From NCBI GenBank assembly GCA_905221605.1, contig CAJNDS010002351.1:1-37500 (forward strand): a stretch of 37,500 bases of DNA, written 5' to 3'. A program made the position numbers and the translations under genes. Source of the stretch: Symbiodinium natans (Eukaryota; Sar; Dinophyceae; Suessiales; Symbiodiniaceae). Below, one piece after another: positions 26,698 to 34,172 of the stretch. Within the stretch, counting starts at the first letter, position 1, and each line of letters begins with the position of its first letter. A model generated the notes under the pieces. It was not told where the DNA came from and did not search any database. It was given only the letters and a program-made list of their open reading frames with translations.

Positions 26698-26823
26698 GAC
26701 AAGGCAGAGGTGAGTGGCCTCGACTACTTCGACCGCTTCTTCGAAGATCCCCCGCTTTCTCTGAGGTGCGGAGCTGGGATGTGGGTTGCGTTCAAAATTC
26801 GCGTGTCTGCTCAGTTACTTTAA
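26698..26823 (+). CDS. Exon candidate DKAEVSGLDYFDRFFEDPP
   Basis: Directly after the array (...CTAAAGCCA|GAC). The first 23 codons are almost all C/G-ending (GAC TAC TTC GAC CGC TTC TTC GAA). The frame stays open through LSLRCGAGMWVAFKIRVSAQ to TAA 26821-26823; the exon may really end near GTGCGG (26768). Acid-aromatic peptide, family unknown. Confidence 0.42.
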   Translation, partial: DKAEVSGLDYFDRFFEDPPLSLRCGAGMWVAFKIRVSAQLL

Positions 26824-26940
26824 TTTACATTAATTGGTTTGGCCGGTCTATTTTCATGTCTTTGCTATAAGGCGGCACCGAGGGGGATCCCCTAAAACCC
26901 CAGTGTGGCGCTGGGAAAACGCTAGGTTCGCGCTAGGTAA

Positions 26941-27240
26941 AATCAACAAACATTATTTCAAATTTCGCATGTCACCACCAAGCGAACCCAACAGAGATTG
27001 ATTGAGAAGGCCCAGCCAGGCGCACCACCCGAAATATGCGTACAACATCCGGGGTGGTGTAATAACCCCGCGCCTCTTCGTTATGAATTGACGGGGCCCC
27101 TGTTGCCAGGATAGAGGTTCTTCTAGGAAAACCGATGACAAGAAAGAAACGATATTCTTGTTATACTTGGTACATTTGCTGCTCCTGGCTTGTTTTCGTC
27201 GTTCATCACGTCGTAGTATCAGATCTTGGAAATCCGGCAC
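26941..27240. CDS. Overlapping ORFs inside the 730-bp insertion
   Basis: Minus strand 27240-26953: 95 codons from ATG, MPDFQDLILRRDERRKQARS, later ITKRRGVITPPRMLYAYFGW. Plus strand 26941-27114: 57 codons, KRTQQRLIEKAQPGAPPEIC then VQHPGWCNNPAPLRYELTGP. Only one can be real. The minus frame is longer and has an ATG; the plus frame agrees with the neighbouring strand bias. Confidence 0.35.
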
Positions 27241-27245
27241 AGTGT

Positions 27246-27284
27246 TTTGCGCTAGCGCCGCGCTAGCACGGCGCTAGCAAAATG
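27246..27284. other. GCTAGC hairpin
   Basis: TTTTGCGCTAGCGCC and GGCGCTAGCAAAA flank GCGCTAGCAC, giving a strong stem with three GCTAGC palindromes in 39 bp. Related CGCTAGG and CGCTAGC motifs occur at 26920-26936 and 27512-27520. Confidence 0.7.
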
Positions 27285-27329
27285 TCAGCGCAACCTCCCC
27301 CGGCAGACCATGGCCCATTCCTCCTTTAG

Positions 27330-27500
27330 CAGACCACACAGGAACACCATAGAACCGGGAGTGCTATGCTTGCTGGAGCTCGAGCCCCCGCAAGTGGCGA
27401 CAGCGGAGAAACCTTCGCTCGCGCCAGAACTCCAGCAGTAGCAGTATGTAGCAGTAACACTAGCAGTTCTTGTGACGACTCGTCCGACAGCAGCGCCTGA
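27330..27500 (+). CDS. Exon candidate with acceptor, Ser/Asp-rich end
   Basis: CCATTCCTCCTTTAG (pyrimidine tract plus acceptor) precedes QTTQEHHRTGSAMLAGARAP, ASGDSGETFARARTPAVAVC, SSNTSSSCDDSSDSSA and TGA 27498-27500. A minus ORF of 83 codons (27577-27326) covers the same bases. The acceptor favours the + strand. Confidence 0.35.
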   Translation, partial: QTTQEHHRTGSAMLAGARAPASGDSGETFARARTPAVAVCSSNTSSSCDDSSDSSA

Positions 27501-27599
27501 AAAATGGTCCGCGCTAGCACCCTTTCTGGGAAATCATGCTTGGTTCCTTCATTGTCGCGTTTGCTACTCCATCTCAATCAGCTTCGTTTTCCTTCAGGA

Positions 27600-27670
27600 C
27601 ATAAGGCGGCACCGAGGGAGTTCCGATGTAACGTCAGTTTCGGGAACAAGCATTTTGACAACAACCCATG
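27600..27670 (+). CDS. Exon candidate starting at the direct repeat
   Basis: After GTTTTCCTTCAG. Reads HKAAPREFRCNVSFGNKHFD then NNPC and meets GGGTTTAGGG. C-ending codons (AAC GTC AGT TTC GGG AAC AAG). Another frame is also open (RRHRGSSDVTSVSGTSILTT). Confidence 0.35.
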
Positions 27671-27750
27671 TGGGTTTAGGGTTTAGGTTTTAGGGTTTAG
27701 GGTTTAGGGTTTAGGGTTAGGGTTTAGGGTTTAATGTCGGGTCTACTGGC

Positions 27751-27877
27751 TGGTGCTTAGTAGGGAATGGGGGAATGAGGACCCTATATATACCTTAAAG
27801 AGGGGAATATAAAAAAAATAAAAAAAAAAATATATATATATAGGGCCCTCAGTCCCCCATTCCCTACGAAGAGCCAG
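27751..27877 (+). mobile_element. Family A palindromic element
   Basis: GGTGCTTAGTAGGGAATGGG at the left, CCCCATTCCCTACGAAGAGC at the right, with an A-rich core. Intron-like core 27760-27871, 112 nt. The upstream island has ATG TCG GGT CTA CTG GCT GGT, a possible start MSGLLAG. Confidence 0.75.
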
Positions 27878-28001
27878 GGGGTCGAAGGGTGTAGACGCGT
27901 GCACCCCTCGTCTGCGGCTGGCATCACTTGCCGACATGCTGCACGTCCTTCCAGTTGATGGTCGAAGAGATGCTAGTCTTGCTCATCCCCTGGTTCTTAT
28001 A
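27872..28001 (+). CDS. Exon candidate between family A elements
   Basis: Reads GSKGVDACTPRLRLASLADM, LHVLPVDGRRDASLAHP, ending in the arm of the next element. G/C-ending codons (CTG CGG CTG GCA TCA CTT GCC GAC ATG CTG CAC GTC CTT). In frame with HQPVMWVLSQRVV at 28162 if the next elements are spliced out. Confidence 0.38.
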
Positions 28002-28170
28002 GTAGGAAATGAGGGAATTAGGGTTCTACATATACCCTTTAAGGGATGATATAGGCTTGCTCATCCCCCTGGTTCTTATAGTAGGGAATGAGGGAATTGG
28101 GCTTCTATTTATACGCTTTCAGGGAGTATGTGGGGCCTTAATTCCCTCATTCCCTACAAAGCACCAGCCA
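27978..28170 (+). mobile_element. Two tandem or nested family A elements
   Basis: CTTGCTCATCCCC(C)TGGTTCTTATAGTAGG occurs at 27978 and again at about 28055, so flank plus left arm are duplicated. One right arm CATTCCCTACAAAGCACCAG closes both. Possible introns are 28081-28161 (81 nt) or 28002-28161 (160 nt). Confidence 0.72.
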
Positions 28171-28221
28171 GTCATGTGGGTCTTGTCACAGCGTGTTGTC
28201 AGAAGCATCATATTGAAGTAG
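28162..28221 (+). CDS. Possible terminal exon after family A element
   Basis: Phase-0 continuation of the 27872 exon: HQPVMWVLSQRVVRSIILK and TAG. A second frame reads ASHVGLVTACCQKHHIE and stays open longer (28128-28319). Confidence 0.28.
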   Translation, partial: HQPVMWVLSQRVVRSIILK

Positions 28222-28231
28222 GGTGTATATT

Positions 28232-28315
28232 TCTTGTACCCCTAAAAGGACACCAAGTATATACACTCACCAATATTAAAGACGAACCTTATTTGCACTC
28301 ACCAAAAACAGAAAC
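28232..28315 (-). mobile_element. Family O element, reverse copy
   Basis: GTATATACACTCACCAATATT...AACCTTATTTGCACTCACCA is the reverse complement of TTTGGTGAGTGCATCTAAGG...TTGGTGAGTGTATATAC at 35008-35062. Each copy has two GGTGAGTG motifs. Confidence 0.65.
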
Positions 28316-28407
28316 ATAACCTTGCTTCATATCCGCCCACTTGGGTTGAGCCTCGAGGCCGAGTTTTGAGGGGCTACGGGTTTAGGGTTTAGGGTTAGGG
28401 TAGCCTC

Positions 28408-28438
28408 AGGGATGCCCCCCCCCCCCCCCCCCCCCCCC
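28408..28438 (+). repeat. Poly-C tract
   Basis: About 30 C in a row, interrupted once by G. Similar G/C runs occur at 29081-29092, 29599-29610, 29700-29714 and 34588-34612. Assembly length errors are likely here. Confidence 0.95.
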
Positions 28439-28449
28439 GCCCCTCGCGT

Positions 28450-28760
28450 CTAGGACGCGGAGTAGGCCCTTCTTGCCGTTTTATAATCCGCTCAAAACCA
28501 AAAAGGGTACCCCTTTTATTCCTGGGCTAAGTTTCGGAAACTCAAATGCGAGCAGCGATGCCTCAAGCCCTCTTGGACGCTCAGTTGTACCCTTGCTCCC
28601 CTTCCTTTCGGGGTATAGGGCCTCTTAAAAAAGTACACTCTTGGTTACCTATGGTGAACTGAGACATGGGAGTACCCTAACATAGACCCCCAAATAGTAG
28701 GATCCCTTAAAAAATACGGACGCCAAAGAGGTACCCCTAATATCGTAACCCCCACATCAT
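28450..28760. other. Family D and G elements in series
   Basis: Family D copy at 28450-28531 (CTAGGACGCGGAGTAGGCCC...TTCCTGGGCTAA) and family G copy at 28672-28756 (ATAGACCCCCAAATAGTAGG...GGTACCCC...GTAACCCCCACAT). The island between is open as NASSDASSPLGRSVVPLLPF but unsupported. A short + frame follows at 28763-28815 (GLKQSTAPETFAPRRQTE). Confidence 0.5.
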
Positions 28761-28936
28761 GCGGGACTGAAGCAATCAACGGCGCCAGAGACTTTTGCAC
28801 CGCGCAGACAGACCGAGGTTGGCCTTGGGGCTTAGGGCTCAGGTGGTTTCGGGCTTGGGGTTTTGAGGGCTCAGGCTTGCCCTCAACCCCAAAACCCTAA
28901 ACCCTGAACCTTACCAATACCATTTTGGGCTTGCAA

Positions 28937-29020
28937 GTTAGAGAAAGCCTCTTCTGCCTCAAACCCTAAACCCTAAACCCCAAACAGCTAGGGAAAGCTT
29001 CTTCTGCTTGAAGCCCACTG
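28937..29020 (+). repeat. 50-bp direct repeat with telomere units between
   Basis: GTTAGAGAAAGCCTCTTCTG and GCTAGGGAAAGCTTCTTCTG start 50 bp apart, separated by CCCTAAA units. Confidence 0.7.
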
Positions 29021-29080
29021 AACCCCAGGCCCTCAAGCAAGGAGCGTCGAGCGGCAGGCGCCTGCCTTGGAGGGATTGGG
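29015..29080 (+). CDS. Exon candidate PTEPQALKQGASSGRRLPW
   Basis: Open without a stop from the end of the direct repeat into the G-run at 29081. Composition is protein-like; no splice signal is clear. Confidence 0.25.
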
Positions 29081-29133
29081 GGGGGGGGGGGGTTAGGGTT
29101 TAGGGTTTAAGGTTTAAGTTTAGGGTTTAGGGC

Positions 29134-29220
29134 TACCTCTACAGCCCTAAGCCTCCGATACCGGAAGGCCTCCATCATAACAAGAAAGCAAAGATCTCCC
29201 GAAAGCCCTTCAGCCCCTAA
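29134..29220 (+). CDS. Possible terminal exon, basic, 28 residues
   Basis: After a TTTAGGG tract. Reads YLYSPKPPIPEGLHHNKKAK then ISRKPFSP and TAA 29218-29220. Lys-rich end; unknown family. Confidence 0.3.
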   Translation, partial: YLYSPKPPIPEGLHHNKKAKISRKPFSP

Positions 29221-29327
29221 AGCTTTCAAACCCTGCCTGTAGACCCTCAAACCTCAAAAGCCCGACACTTTGCCCTAAACCCCTGAACCCCTAAACCCCA
29301 AACCTCTAAACCCTAAACCCTAAACTG

Positions 29328-29410
29328 CAAACCCTAAACCCTAAACCCTAAACCCTAAACCCTAAACCCTAAACCCTAAACCCTAAACCCTAAACCCTAA
29401 ACCCTAAACC
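29328..29410 (-). repeat. CCCTAAA array
   Basis: About 12 perfect units. Immediately after, 29413-29480 reads QHLKRGGAVHFAWPGLGRCE AF before an AT-rich tract. Confidence 0.96.
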
Positions 29411-29479
29411 CCTCCAGCACTTGAAGCGGGGAGGCGCCGTGCACTTTGCTTGGCCGGGGCTTGGCCGATGCGAGGCCTT

Positions 29480-29935
29480 TATTTGTTTATTTATTTTTAT
29501 TTGTTACTATTTATTTATATTTTATTTATTATTTATTATTATTATTATCATTATGATTTATTACTATTTATTATATATATATATATATTTTTTTTTTTGG
29601 GGGGGGGGGGTATGGGTTTAGGGCATAGGGTTTTAGGGTTCAGGGATTTAGGTCTTGGGAGATTTAGGGTTTAGGGCTTTAGTTCCTGTGTTTGTGTTAC
29701 GGGGGGGGGGGGGGTTTAGGATTTAGAGTTTAGGGTTTTAGGGTTGGTTCACGGGTTTTGGGGTTTTAGGGGCTTTTGGGGTGAAGGGCTTCAAGGCTTT
29801 TGAGGGCTTTCGGGTTTTGGGGCTTTTCGGTTTGGGGGCTTCAAGGCTTCAGGGGTTTCACAGGTCCAGAGCTTTTGGGTTATGGGTTTATGGTTTAGGG
29901 TTTGGGGGTTAAGGGTAGGCGCTTTCAGGGTGTTA
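29480..29935. repeat. TTTAT tract, G-run and degenerate telomere sequence
   Basis: 29480-29590 is TTTAT/TTATTA-rich ending in TATATATA and a T-run, which switches abruptly to a G-run (29599-29610). 29611-29935 is G/T-rich decayed TTTAGGG. ORFs of 66 and 74 codons here are low-complexity by-products. Confidence 0.9.
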
Positions 29936-30132
29936 GGGCTCCGCGCATACCCCTGACGAAGGAACGGAGCGAAAATGGTATTGGTGGATCCTTACTCGGA
30001 CTTCAGCTAGATTCTCCCCAAGCCCTAAGCCCTGAACCCTAAATCTGTGGGTTGTGGGCTTAAGTGCCCTTGTTTGGGGTTTGGGGTCTGGAGGTTTCGA
30101 ATTTGGCAATCCAACCCTAAACCCTAAGCATT

Positions 30133-30249
30133 ATGACACAACGTATTTGTCTTTTTTGCGTTTTAACTTTACACTTGCGAGGTGGGCTCAGGCTGAGGGC
30201 CCAGGGCCCCGTTGAGCGTCCCTTCTCAGCAAGGGGCTCTCGTCTTCTA
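30133..30249 (+). CDS. Exon candidate from ATG, 39 codons
   Basis: Reads MTQRICLFCVLTLHLRGGLR then LRAQGPVERPFSARGSRLL and enters a CCCTAAA array. The start has a short hydrophobic stretch. Weak. Confidence 0.25.
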
Positions 30250-30309
30250 AACCCTAAACCCTAAACCCTAAACCCTAAACCCTACACCCTACACCCTAAA
30301 CCCTAAACC

Positions 30310-30380
30310 TCAGCTTCTGAGATTGCCAAAGCCGGCCCAGTGCACTCAGAGCCGACGTACCAGCTGGCTTGTGGCCCCCC
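30310..30380 (+). CDS. Exon candidate between arrays with both splice signals
   Basis: AACCTCAG|CT TCT GAG ATT GCC... reads SEIAKAGPVHSEPTYQLACG PP and ends CCCCCCGG|GTTTAGAG. A 70-bp island enclosed by a CCCTAAA and a TTTAGGG array. One alternative frame is open. Confidence 0.33.
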
Positions 30381-30501
30381 GGGTTTAGAGTTTAGGGTTT
30401 AGGGTTTAGGGTTTAGGGTTGAGGGCTTAGGGCTTAGGGCACTTAGCTCTCGGCGATGCACCATGATCGGGAGCAGTGTTTGGCCCTTGGGTAGTTTTCA
30501 G

Positions 30502-30821
30502 GGATCCCCCGAGCCTCGAGACTGAAGATGCCAGGGGCGCTCATTGCGTTTGGGAAGTCAAAGAATTGAGGACTCGGCCTTCTTGGCTTTACCTTAACGG
30601 CACCGGTAAAGCTCTTGAAGCTTTCCGCTCTGTGGAGCGCTGCTTGGCCCGGTACTCTAAACTGTATAAACTGTAAGTTCTGCGATATGGGTACTACCTT
30701 CAGACCCTTGCTACTAGCCGAGCAGCCTACGCCTCCCTGGTCAGGCCCACAACTGCGACGTGCAGGCGCGCAAGCACCAAACCCCATAGACTCCGAATGC
30801 TCCCTCACTCTGAACTCATAA
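30502..30821 (+). CDS. Two exons joined across a 31-nt intron
   Basis: Exon 30502-30672 follows TTTTCAG and reads DPPSLETEDARGAHCVWEVK, ELRTRPSWLYLNGTGKALEA, FRSVERCLARYSKLYK. The intron 30673-30703 has GTAAGT at the start and CTTCAG at the end. The next exon, 30704-30821, continues in frame as LLLAEQPTPPWSGPQLRRAG, AQAPNPIDSECSLTLNS and TAA. Without splicing the frame stops at once (TAA). The minus frame (157 codons, 30916-30443) spans the same DNA and is the main competitor. Confidence 0.42.
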
Positions 30822-31003
30822 ACTCTCCTTGGAAGCAGCGTGGGAATCCGAGCTTTAAACTTTCGTAGACGGTGGCTGGCACTTCTACATTGGTTGAGGG
30901 CTCGGGTTTTTTTCACGGTTGGAAGTCGTTGGCGTCCCTAAACCCTAAACCCCAGACCCTAAACCCTAAACCACCCTAAACCCTAAGCCCTAAACCCTAA
31001 ACC

Positions 31004-31123
31004 CTACATGACGAACTGATGCACACGGCCATGAGAGGGACACCGAGCCGTGCACTTCTTGGCCTTGGCAAACGGGATCTACCGAACTGGACGTTCGAAT
31101 CTGGGGGTTCCCTTGAACCCTAA
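31004..31123 (+). CDS. Exon candidate, 39 residues
   Basis: Follows CCCTAAA units (...ACC|CTA CAT). Reads LHDELMHTAMRGTPSRALLG then LGKRDLPNWTFESGGSLEP; the stop comes from a CCCTAAA unit. C/G wobble bias. Confidence 0.32.
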   Translation, partial: LHDELMHTAMRGTPSRALLGLGKRDLPNWTFESGGSLEP

Positions 31124-31235
31124 ACCCAGACTCCCAAAGCCTAGCCCGAAACCCTAAACCCTAGCCCTAAACCCTAAACCTCAGCCCTAAGCCCCAGCCC
31201 TAAACCCTAAATCCTCAGTCCTGACCGCCAAGTAA

Positions 31236-31312
31236 AGTGAACCCACCCCCAAATTTCCGGGCACAGACGCTGCCGGCGCTTCTCGCACAAGCAGAAGGCT
31301 CCGACAGGGCTT
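31236..31312 (+). CDS. Exon candidate, basic SGHRRCRRFSHKQKAPTG
   Basis: Strongly G/C-ending codons (TCC GGG CAC AGA CGC TGC CGG CGC TTC TCG CAC AAG CAG AAG). Upstream edge unclear; another frame is also open. Confidence 0.28.
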
Positions 31313-31421
31313 GGGGCTTAGGGCGGAGGTTTAGGGTTGAGGGTTGAGGGTTTAGGGTTTAGGATTGTGTTGGGGCCTTAGGGGGCATTATGAAGCTTAG
31401 GGGCTTAGAGCTCTGGGTTAG

Positions 31422-31478
31422 AGGGAAGGCAACAACAGTAAGCTCGCGGATGCGAGTGACGTCACGCTGGCCCCATAA
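31422..31478 (+). CDS. Possible terminal exon EGNNSKLADASDVTLAP
   Basis: After CTGGGTTAG. Ends TAA. Includes GTGACGTCAC, a perfect 10-bp palindrome (31457-31466). Confidence 0.27.
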   Translation, partial: REGNNSKLADASDVTLAP

Positions 31479-31644
31479 ATTATGGAGTTTGCAAGTGTTG
31501 GTTTCAAGGGTTTAAGGTTTCGGGTTTAGGGTTTACGGTTTAGATATTAGGGTTTAGGGTTATAGAGTGTGCGAGTTTTGGGTTCAAGGGTTTAGGGTTT
31601 CGGGTTTGCTGCTTGGGGCTTTCGTTCTTGAGAGGTGCATTCAG

Positions 31645-31710
31645 GGACACGTGCTGCCCAAAATCAAAAGAGGTAGTGCTGACCACCTCGGTTTCTGAAG
31701 ACAGCCACGG
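31645..31710 (+). CDS. Exon candidate, 22 codons
   Basis: After GTGCATTCAG. Reads DTCCPKSKEVVLTTSVSEDS HG and meets GTTTACGG, then TTTAGGG units. The following island (31763-31833) reads TEWDDKKPEVDPCLRYRGTL. Confidence 0.32.
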
Positions 31711-31914
31711 GTTTACGGTGTAGGGTTTAGGGTTTAGGGTTTTAGGTTTAGGGTTTAGGGTAAACCGAGTGGGACGACAAGAAACCAGAAGTAGACCCTT
31801 GTTTACGATATCGGGGTACGTTATTGGGGTCCTAACCCTAAACCCTAAACCCTAAACCCTATAAGGGAATCCTACTATTTGGTGTCGTTTTTGGGCCCTT
31901 GGGTGTGTTTTTAG

Positions 31915-31990
31915 GAGGAGTCATCCTTCCGACTTGGGAGCTTCCGCGAGAGTAAACATGGCATCTCGACATGTACCTTCAGCCCCCTGG
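31915..31990 (+). CDS. Exon candidate bounded by TTTTTAG and GTTTAGGG
   Basis: GTGTTTTTAG|GAGGAG... reads EESSFRLGSFRESKHGISTC TFSPL and ends CTGG|GTTTAGGG, so the donor is the start of telomere-type repeat. Codons TTC CGA CTT GGG AGC TTC CGC GAG fit the bias of the other calls. Confidence 0.4.
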
Positions 31991-32064
31991 GTTTAGGGTT
32001 CTTAGGTTTGTTTGGGTTTAGGGTTCAGGGGTTCTTAGGGTTTAGGGTTTAGGGTTTAGGGCTA

Positions 32065-32163
32065 CTAGGACTTAGAGTAGGCTCTTGTTTCCTTTTTTGG
32101 CAGGGGTTTTGGTTCCCTTTTCAGCCCCGGTAAACCTCATTCCTAGGTTACTCCTGGGTCTAG
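32065..32163 (+). mobile_element. Family D element
   Basis: CTAGGACTTAGAGTAGGCTC at the left; CCTAGGTTACTCCTGGGTCT at the right, the better preserved inverted end. Partial copies of the left end also at about 32640 and 32700. Confidence 0.65.
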
Positions 32164-32267
32164 GTTTATGTTTCTTCGGGGCTTAGGGTTAGGTTTTGGT
32201 TTGGGCTTTCATGTTTAGGGTTTGGGACTTGGGTTTTTTGGCGGCTTCAGGTTTCAGGTTAAACCCT

Positions 32268-32462
32268 AACGGGTATCACTTGTTCAGGTTCCTCGCCTGC
32301 GGCTTCGGGTACCATGAAGGCAGGTTTGCTTTGACGCGCCAAAGGATTTCCTGCACCTCTACCCATTGTGACCCCTTTCTAACCGGTGTGCGGTTCATAT
32401 AGGGTGTTCTATGGATTCTATGGGCCTGCATCGACTGCTTCTTGTACATGACTTTGCTTTAA
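32268..32462 (+). CDS. Exon candidate(s) with membrane-like end
   Basis: PNGYHLFRFLACGFGYHEGR, FALTRQRISCTSTHCDPFLT, GVRFI then TAG (32400-32402), followed in the same frame by GVLWILWACIDCFLYMTLL and TAA. CATATAG could be an acceptor for the second part. Confidence 0.28.
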
Positions 32463-32515
32463 ACCCAAAACACTAACCCTAAACCCTTTAAACCCTAAAC
32501 CCCAAACCCCATTTT

Positions 32516-32606
32516 GTTGACGGATGCGTCCTCGGGTGTATCTTCAATTCACCTCTCACATTATAACTCGGCAGTTTCGCTGTCGCAGAGCTAGAGCCTG
32601 ACTTCC
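32516..32606 (+). CDS. Exon pair around a 39-nt intron
   Basis: VDGCVLG ends CTC GG|GTGTATC. The insert 32536-32574 ends CTCGGCAG and contains an in-frame TAA. The next exon T TTC GCT GTC GCA GAG CTA GAG CCT GAC TTC restores FAVAELEPDF. Short but with consistent splice sites and phase. Confidence 0.33.
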
Positions 32607-32800
32607 AAACCCCAATCCCTAGTCCCTGAAATCCTTGGCCCCAAAGTAGGCCCTGATTCCCTGTTTTGGGGTTTAGGGTTTAGGGCTTCGAGCTACCAGA
32701 AGCCAGAGGAGGCCCTTATTCCCTTTATTAAAAAAAGGTTTAGGGTTTAGGGTTTAGGGCTTGGGGCCTTCTTTGTTCCTAGGTTCCCCTGGCTCTAGAA

Positions 32801-32872
32801 CCTGCGGTGTCGGAGATGGAGAGCGGCACGCTTCAGAACGCGAACTTCCATGTACTCACCTACAGAAGACCC
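32801..32872 (+). CDS. Exon candidate, 23 residues
   Basis: Reads PAVSEMESGTLQNANFHVLT YRRP; C/G wobble bias (AGC GGC ACG CTT CAG AAC GCG AAC TTC). The stop overlaps the family H element that follows. Confidence 0.3.
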
Positions 32873-32878
32873 TAAACT

Positions 32879-33006
32879 ACTACTTGCTTAGGTAAGAACC
32901 CCCCCTAGTTGCTTAAGAACTTCCAAAAGAATGAAGGAGAATCATCCCTATGTTTCCCTTATAAGGAAGACTGTTTGAGTCCTTTGGGGGTTTCTTAAGC
33001 AAATAG
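32879..33006. mobile_element. Family H element
   Basis: CTACTTGCTTAGGTAAGAA at the start and TTCTTAAGCAAATAG at the end are inverted arms of a 128-bp element with CCCTTATAAGG inside. Confidence 0.6.
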
Positions 33007-33052
33007 CCCGAAACCCTAAACCCTAAACCCTAAACCCTAAACCCTAAATAAA

Positions 33053-33151
33053 CCGCCGGACATAGCAGAGATCTCTCAACCTCACAGCGTTCCGATGTAT
33101 CCTTCGAACTCCCAACTCCAAGCCCTCAACCCCAACACCCTGCACTTCTAA
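33053..33151 (+). CDS. Exon candidate, 32 residues
   Basis: Follows an array. Reads PPDIAEISQPHSVPMYPSNS QLQALNPNTLHF and TAA. The later part may be repeat-derived (Leu-Asn-Pro is typical of CCCTAAA reading). Confidence 0.27.
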   Translation, partial: PPDIAEISQPHSVPMYPSNSQLQALNPNTLHF

Positions 33152-33271
33152 ACCCTAAACCCCAAACCCCAAGCCCTAAACCCTAAACCCTAAACCCTAA
33201 ACCCTCAACCCTCAACCCTAAACCCTAAACCCTAAACTCCAACTCCAGTAAACCCTAAACTCCAACTCCAG

Positions 33272-33355
33272 CTCACAAGCTTCGACTCTGCACGGCAGGA
33301 AGCCCTGGTGACCCACTCATGGAAGCAATTTCGCCTGGTCCGCGGCTCAACACGG
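33272..33355 (+). CDS. 84-nt exon candidate with both splice signals
   Basis: AACTCCAACTCCAG|CTC and ACACGG|GTTTAG bound exactly 28 codons, phase 0-0: LTSFDSARQEALVTHSWKQF RLVRGSTR. Same length and phase as the exon at 15739-15822. The downstream intron would start with telomere-type repeat. One of the best exon calls. Confidence 0.42.
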
Positions 33356-33476
33356 GTTTAGGGGTTTTAGGGTTTGTTTAGGGTTTGTTTAGGGCTTGTT
33401 TATGGTTTTTAGGGCTTTTAGGGTTTTTAGGGGTTTTAGGGGTTTTAGGGTTTTTAGGGTTTTTAGGGTTTTGGGG

Positions 33477-33579
33477 TAGCCCAGTGGTACCCTGGTTTCC
33501 CTTGTTCTGGTTCAAGGGTTCCCTTAGAAGTATCCAAATCAAAACAGGGTGCCCTTAGTATAATATGGTGACTGGGCCA
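33477..33579 (+). mobile_element. Family E element
   Basis: TAGCCCAGTGGTACCCTGGT ... GGTGCCCTTAGTATAATATG GTGACTGGGC; close to 9455-9559 in order and spacing. The following island 33599-33672 reads RHPRACFRELEGSWGSINFK. Confidence 0.62.
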
Positions 33580-33675
33580 GCAAGATAGGCCTAAAGCCCC
33601 CACCCCGACACCCTCGAGCTTGTTTTCGAGAGCTGGAAGGCTCGTGGGGCTCAATCAATTTCAAGCTCGGAGGAT

Positions 33676-33727
33676 TAGGGTTTAGGGTTTAGGGTTTAGG
33701 GTTTAGGGTTTAGGGTTTAGGGTTTAG
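33676..33727 (+). repeat. TTTAGGG array
   Basis: Seven to eight perfect units. The next bases form a hairpin, GAATGCTCTT (33728) pairing with AAGAGCATTC (33754-33763). Confidence 0.96.
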
Positions 33728-33958
33728 AATGCTCTTATGGCGCAGGACTCTGAAGAGCATTCTTTTTAGACGGTTTACAGCGTTCACTTGGGGTAGGCTC
33801 CCCTAACGAAGTTCCTTTTATGGTTTAGGGTCGTAGGCTTTCCTTACTTCCCAAGGTCCCCGAGCATTTACTTAGTTTGATACTCGAACACAGATCCCAC
33901 GGCTCCGTGCGGTTTTGGATATTTGAGGGGTCAGGGTTCAGGGTTTAGGGTTAGGGTT

Positions 33959-34069
33959 CAGAGTTGCGCTGGAGCATTCGACGAAGCGTGGCAGGTGGTG
34001 TGCAAGCAGGGTTCTGGTAGGGTAGAGCAGGGTCGAGGCTTGGCCCATGCCCTCTGGAAGAAAGAGAGA
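33959..34069 (+). CDS. Exon candidate, 37 codons
   Basis: Starts inside the end of a TTTAGGG-type tract. Reads SCAGAFDEAWQVVCKQGSGR then VEQGRGLAHALWKKER before CCCTAAA units. Mixed charge with C/G wobble positions. No family recognised. Confidence 0.38.
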
Positions 34070-34172
34070 CCCTAAACCCGAAACCCTAAGCCCTAAACCC
34101 TAAGCCCTAAACCCTAAACCTTAAACCTTAAACCCTAAACCTTAAACCCCAAACCCTGTAAACCCTAAACCC

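Larger units (their letters stand above)
26867..27618. mobile_element. About 730-bp insertion between 18-bp direct repeats
   Basis: ATAAGGCGGCACCGAGGG occurs at 26867-26884 and again at 27601-27618. The DNA between has no telomere unit at all, unlike its surroundings. It holds open frames on both strands and a GCTAGC-rich hairpin. Possible explanations are an inserted element with target-site duplication, or a large intron created by duplication. Confidence 0.45.

Noticed and set aside
29421-29674. 66- and 74-codon ORFs with Tyr/Ile/Leu runs
   Set aside because: Encoded by the TTTAT/TTATTA tract and a following G-run; low complexity.
30443-30916. 157-codon minus ORF
   Set aside because: It has no splice support. 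The + strand reading of the same DNA has a canonical intron, restored frame and better residue pattern. Not fully excluded.
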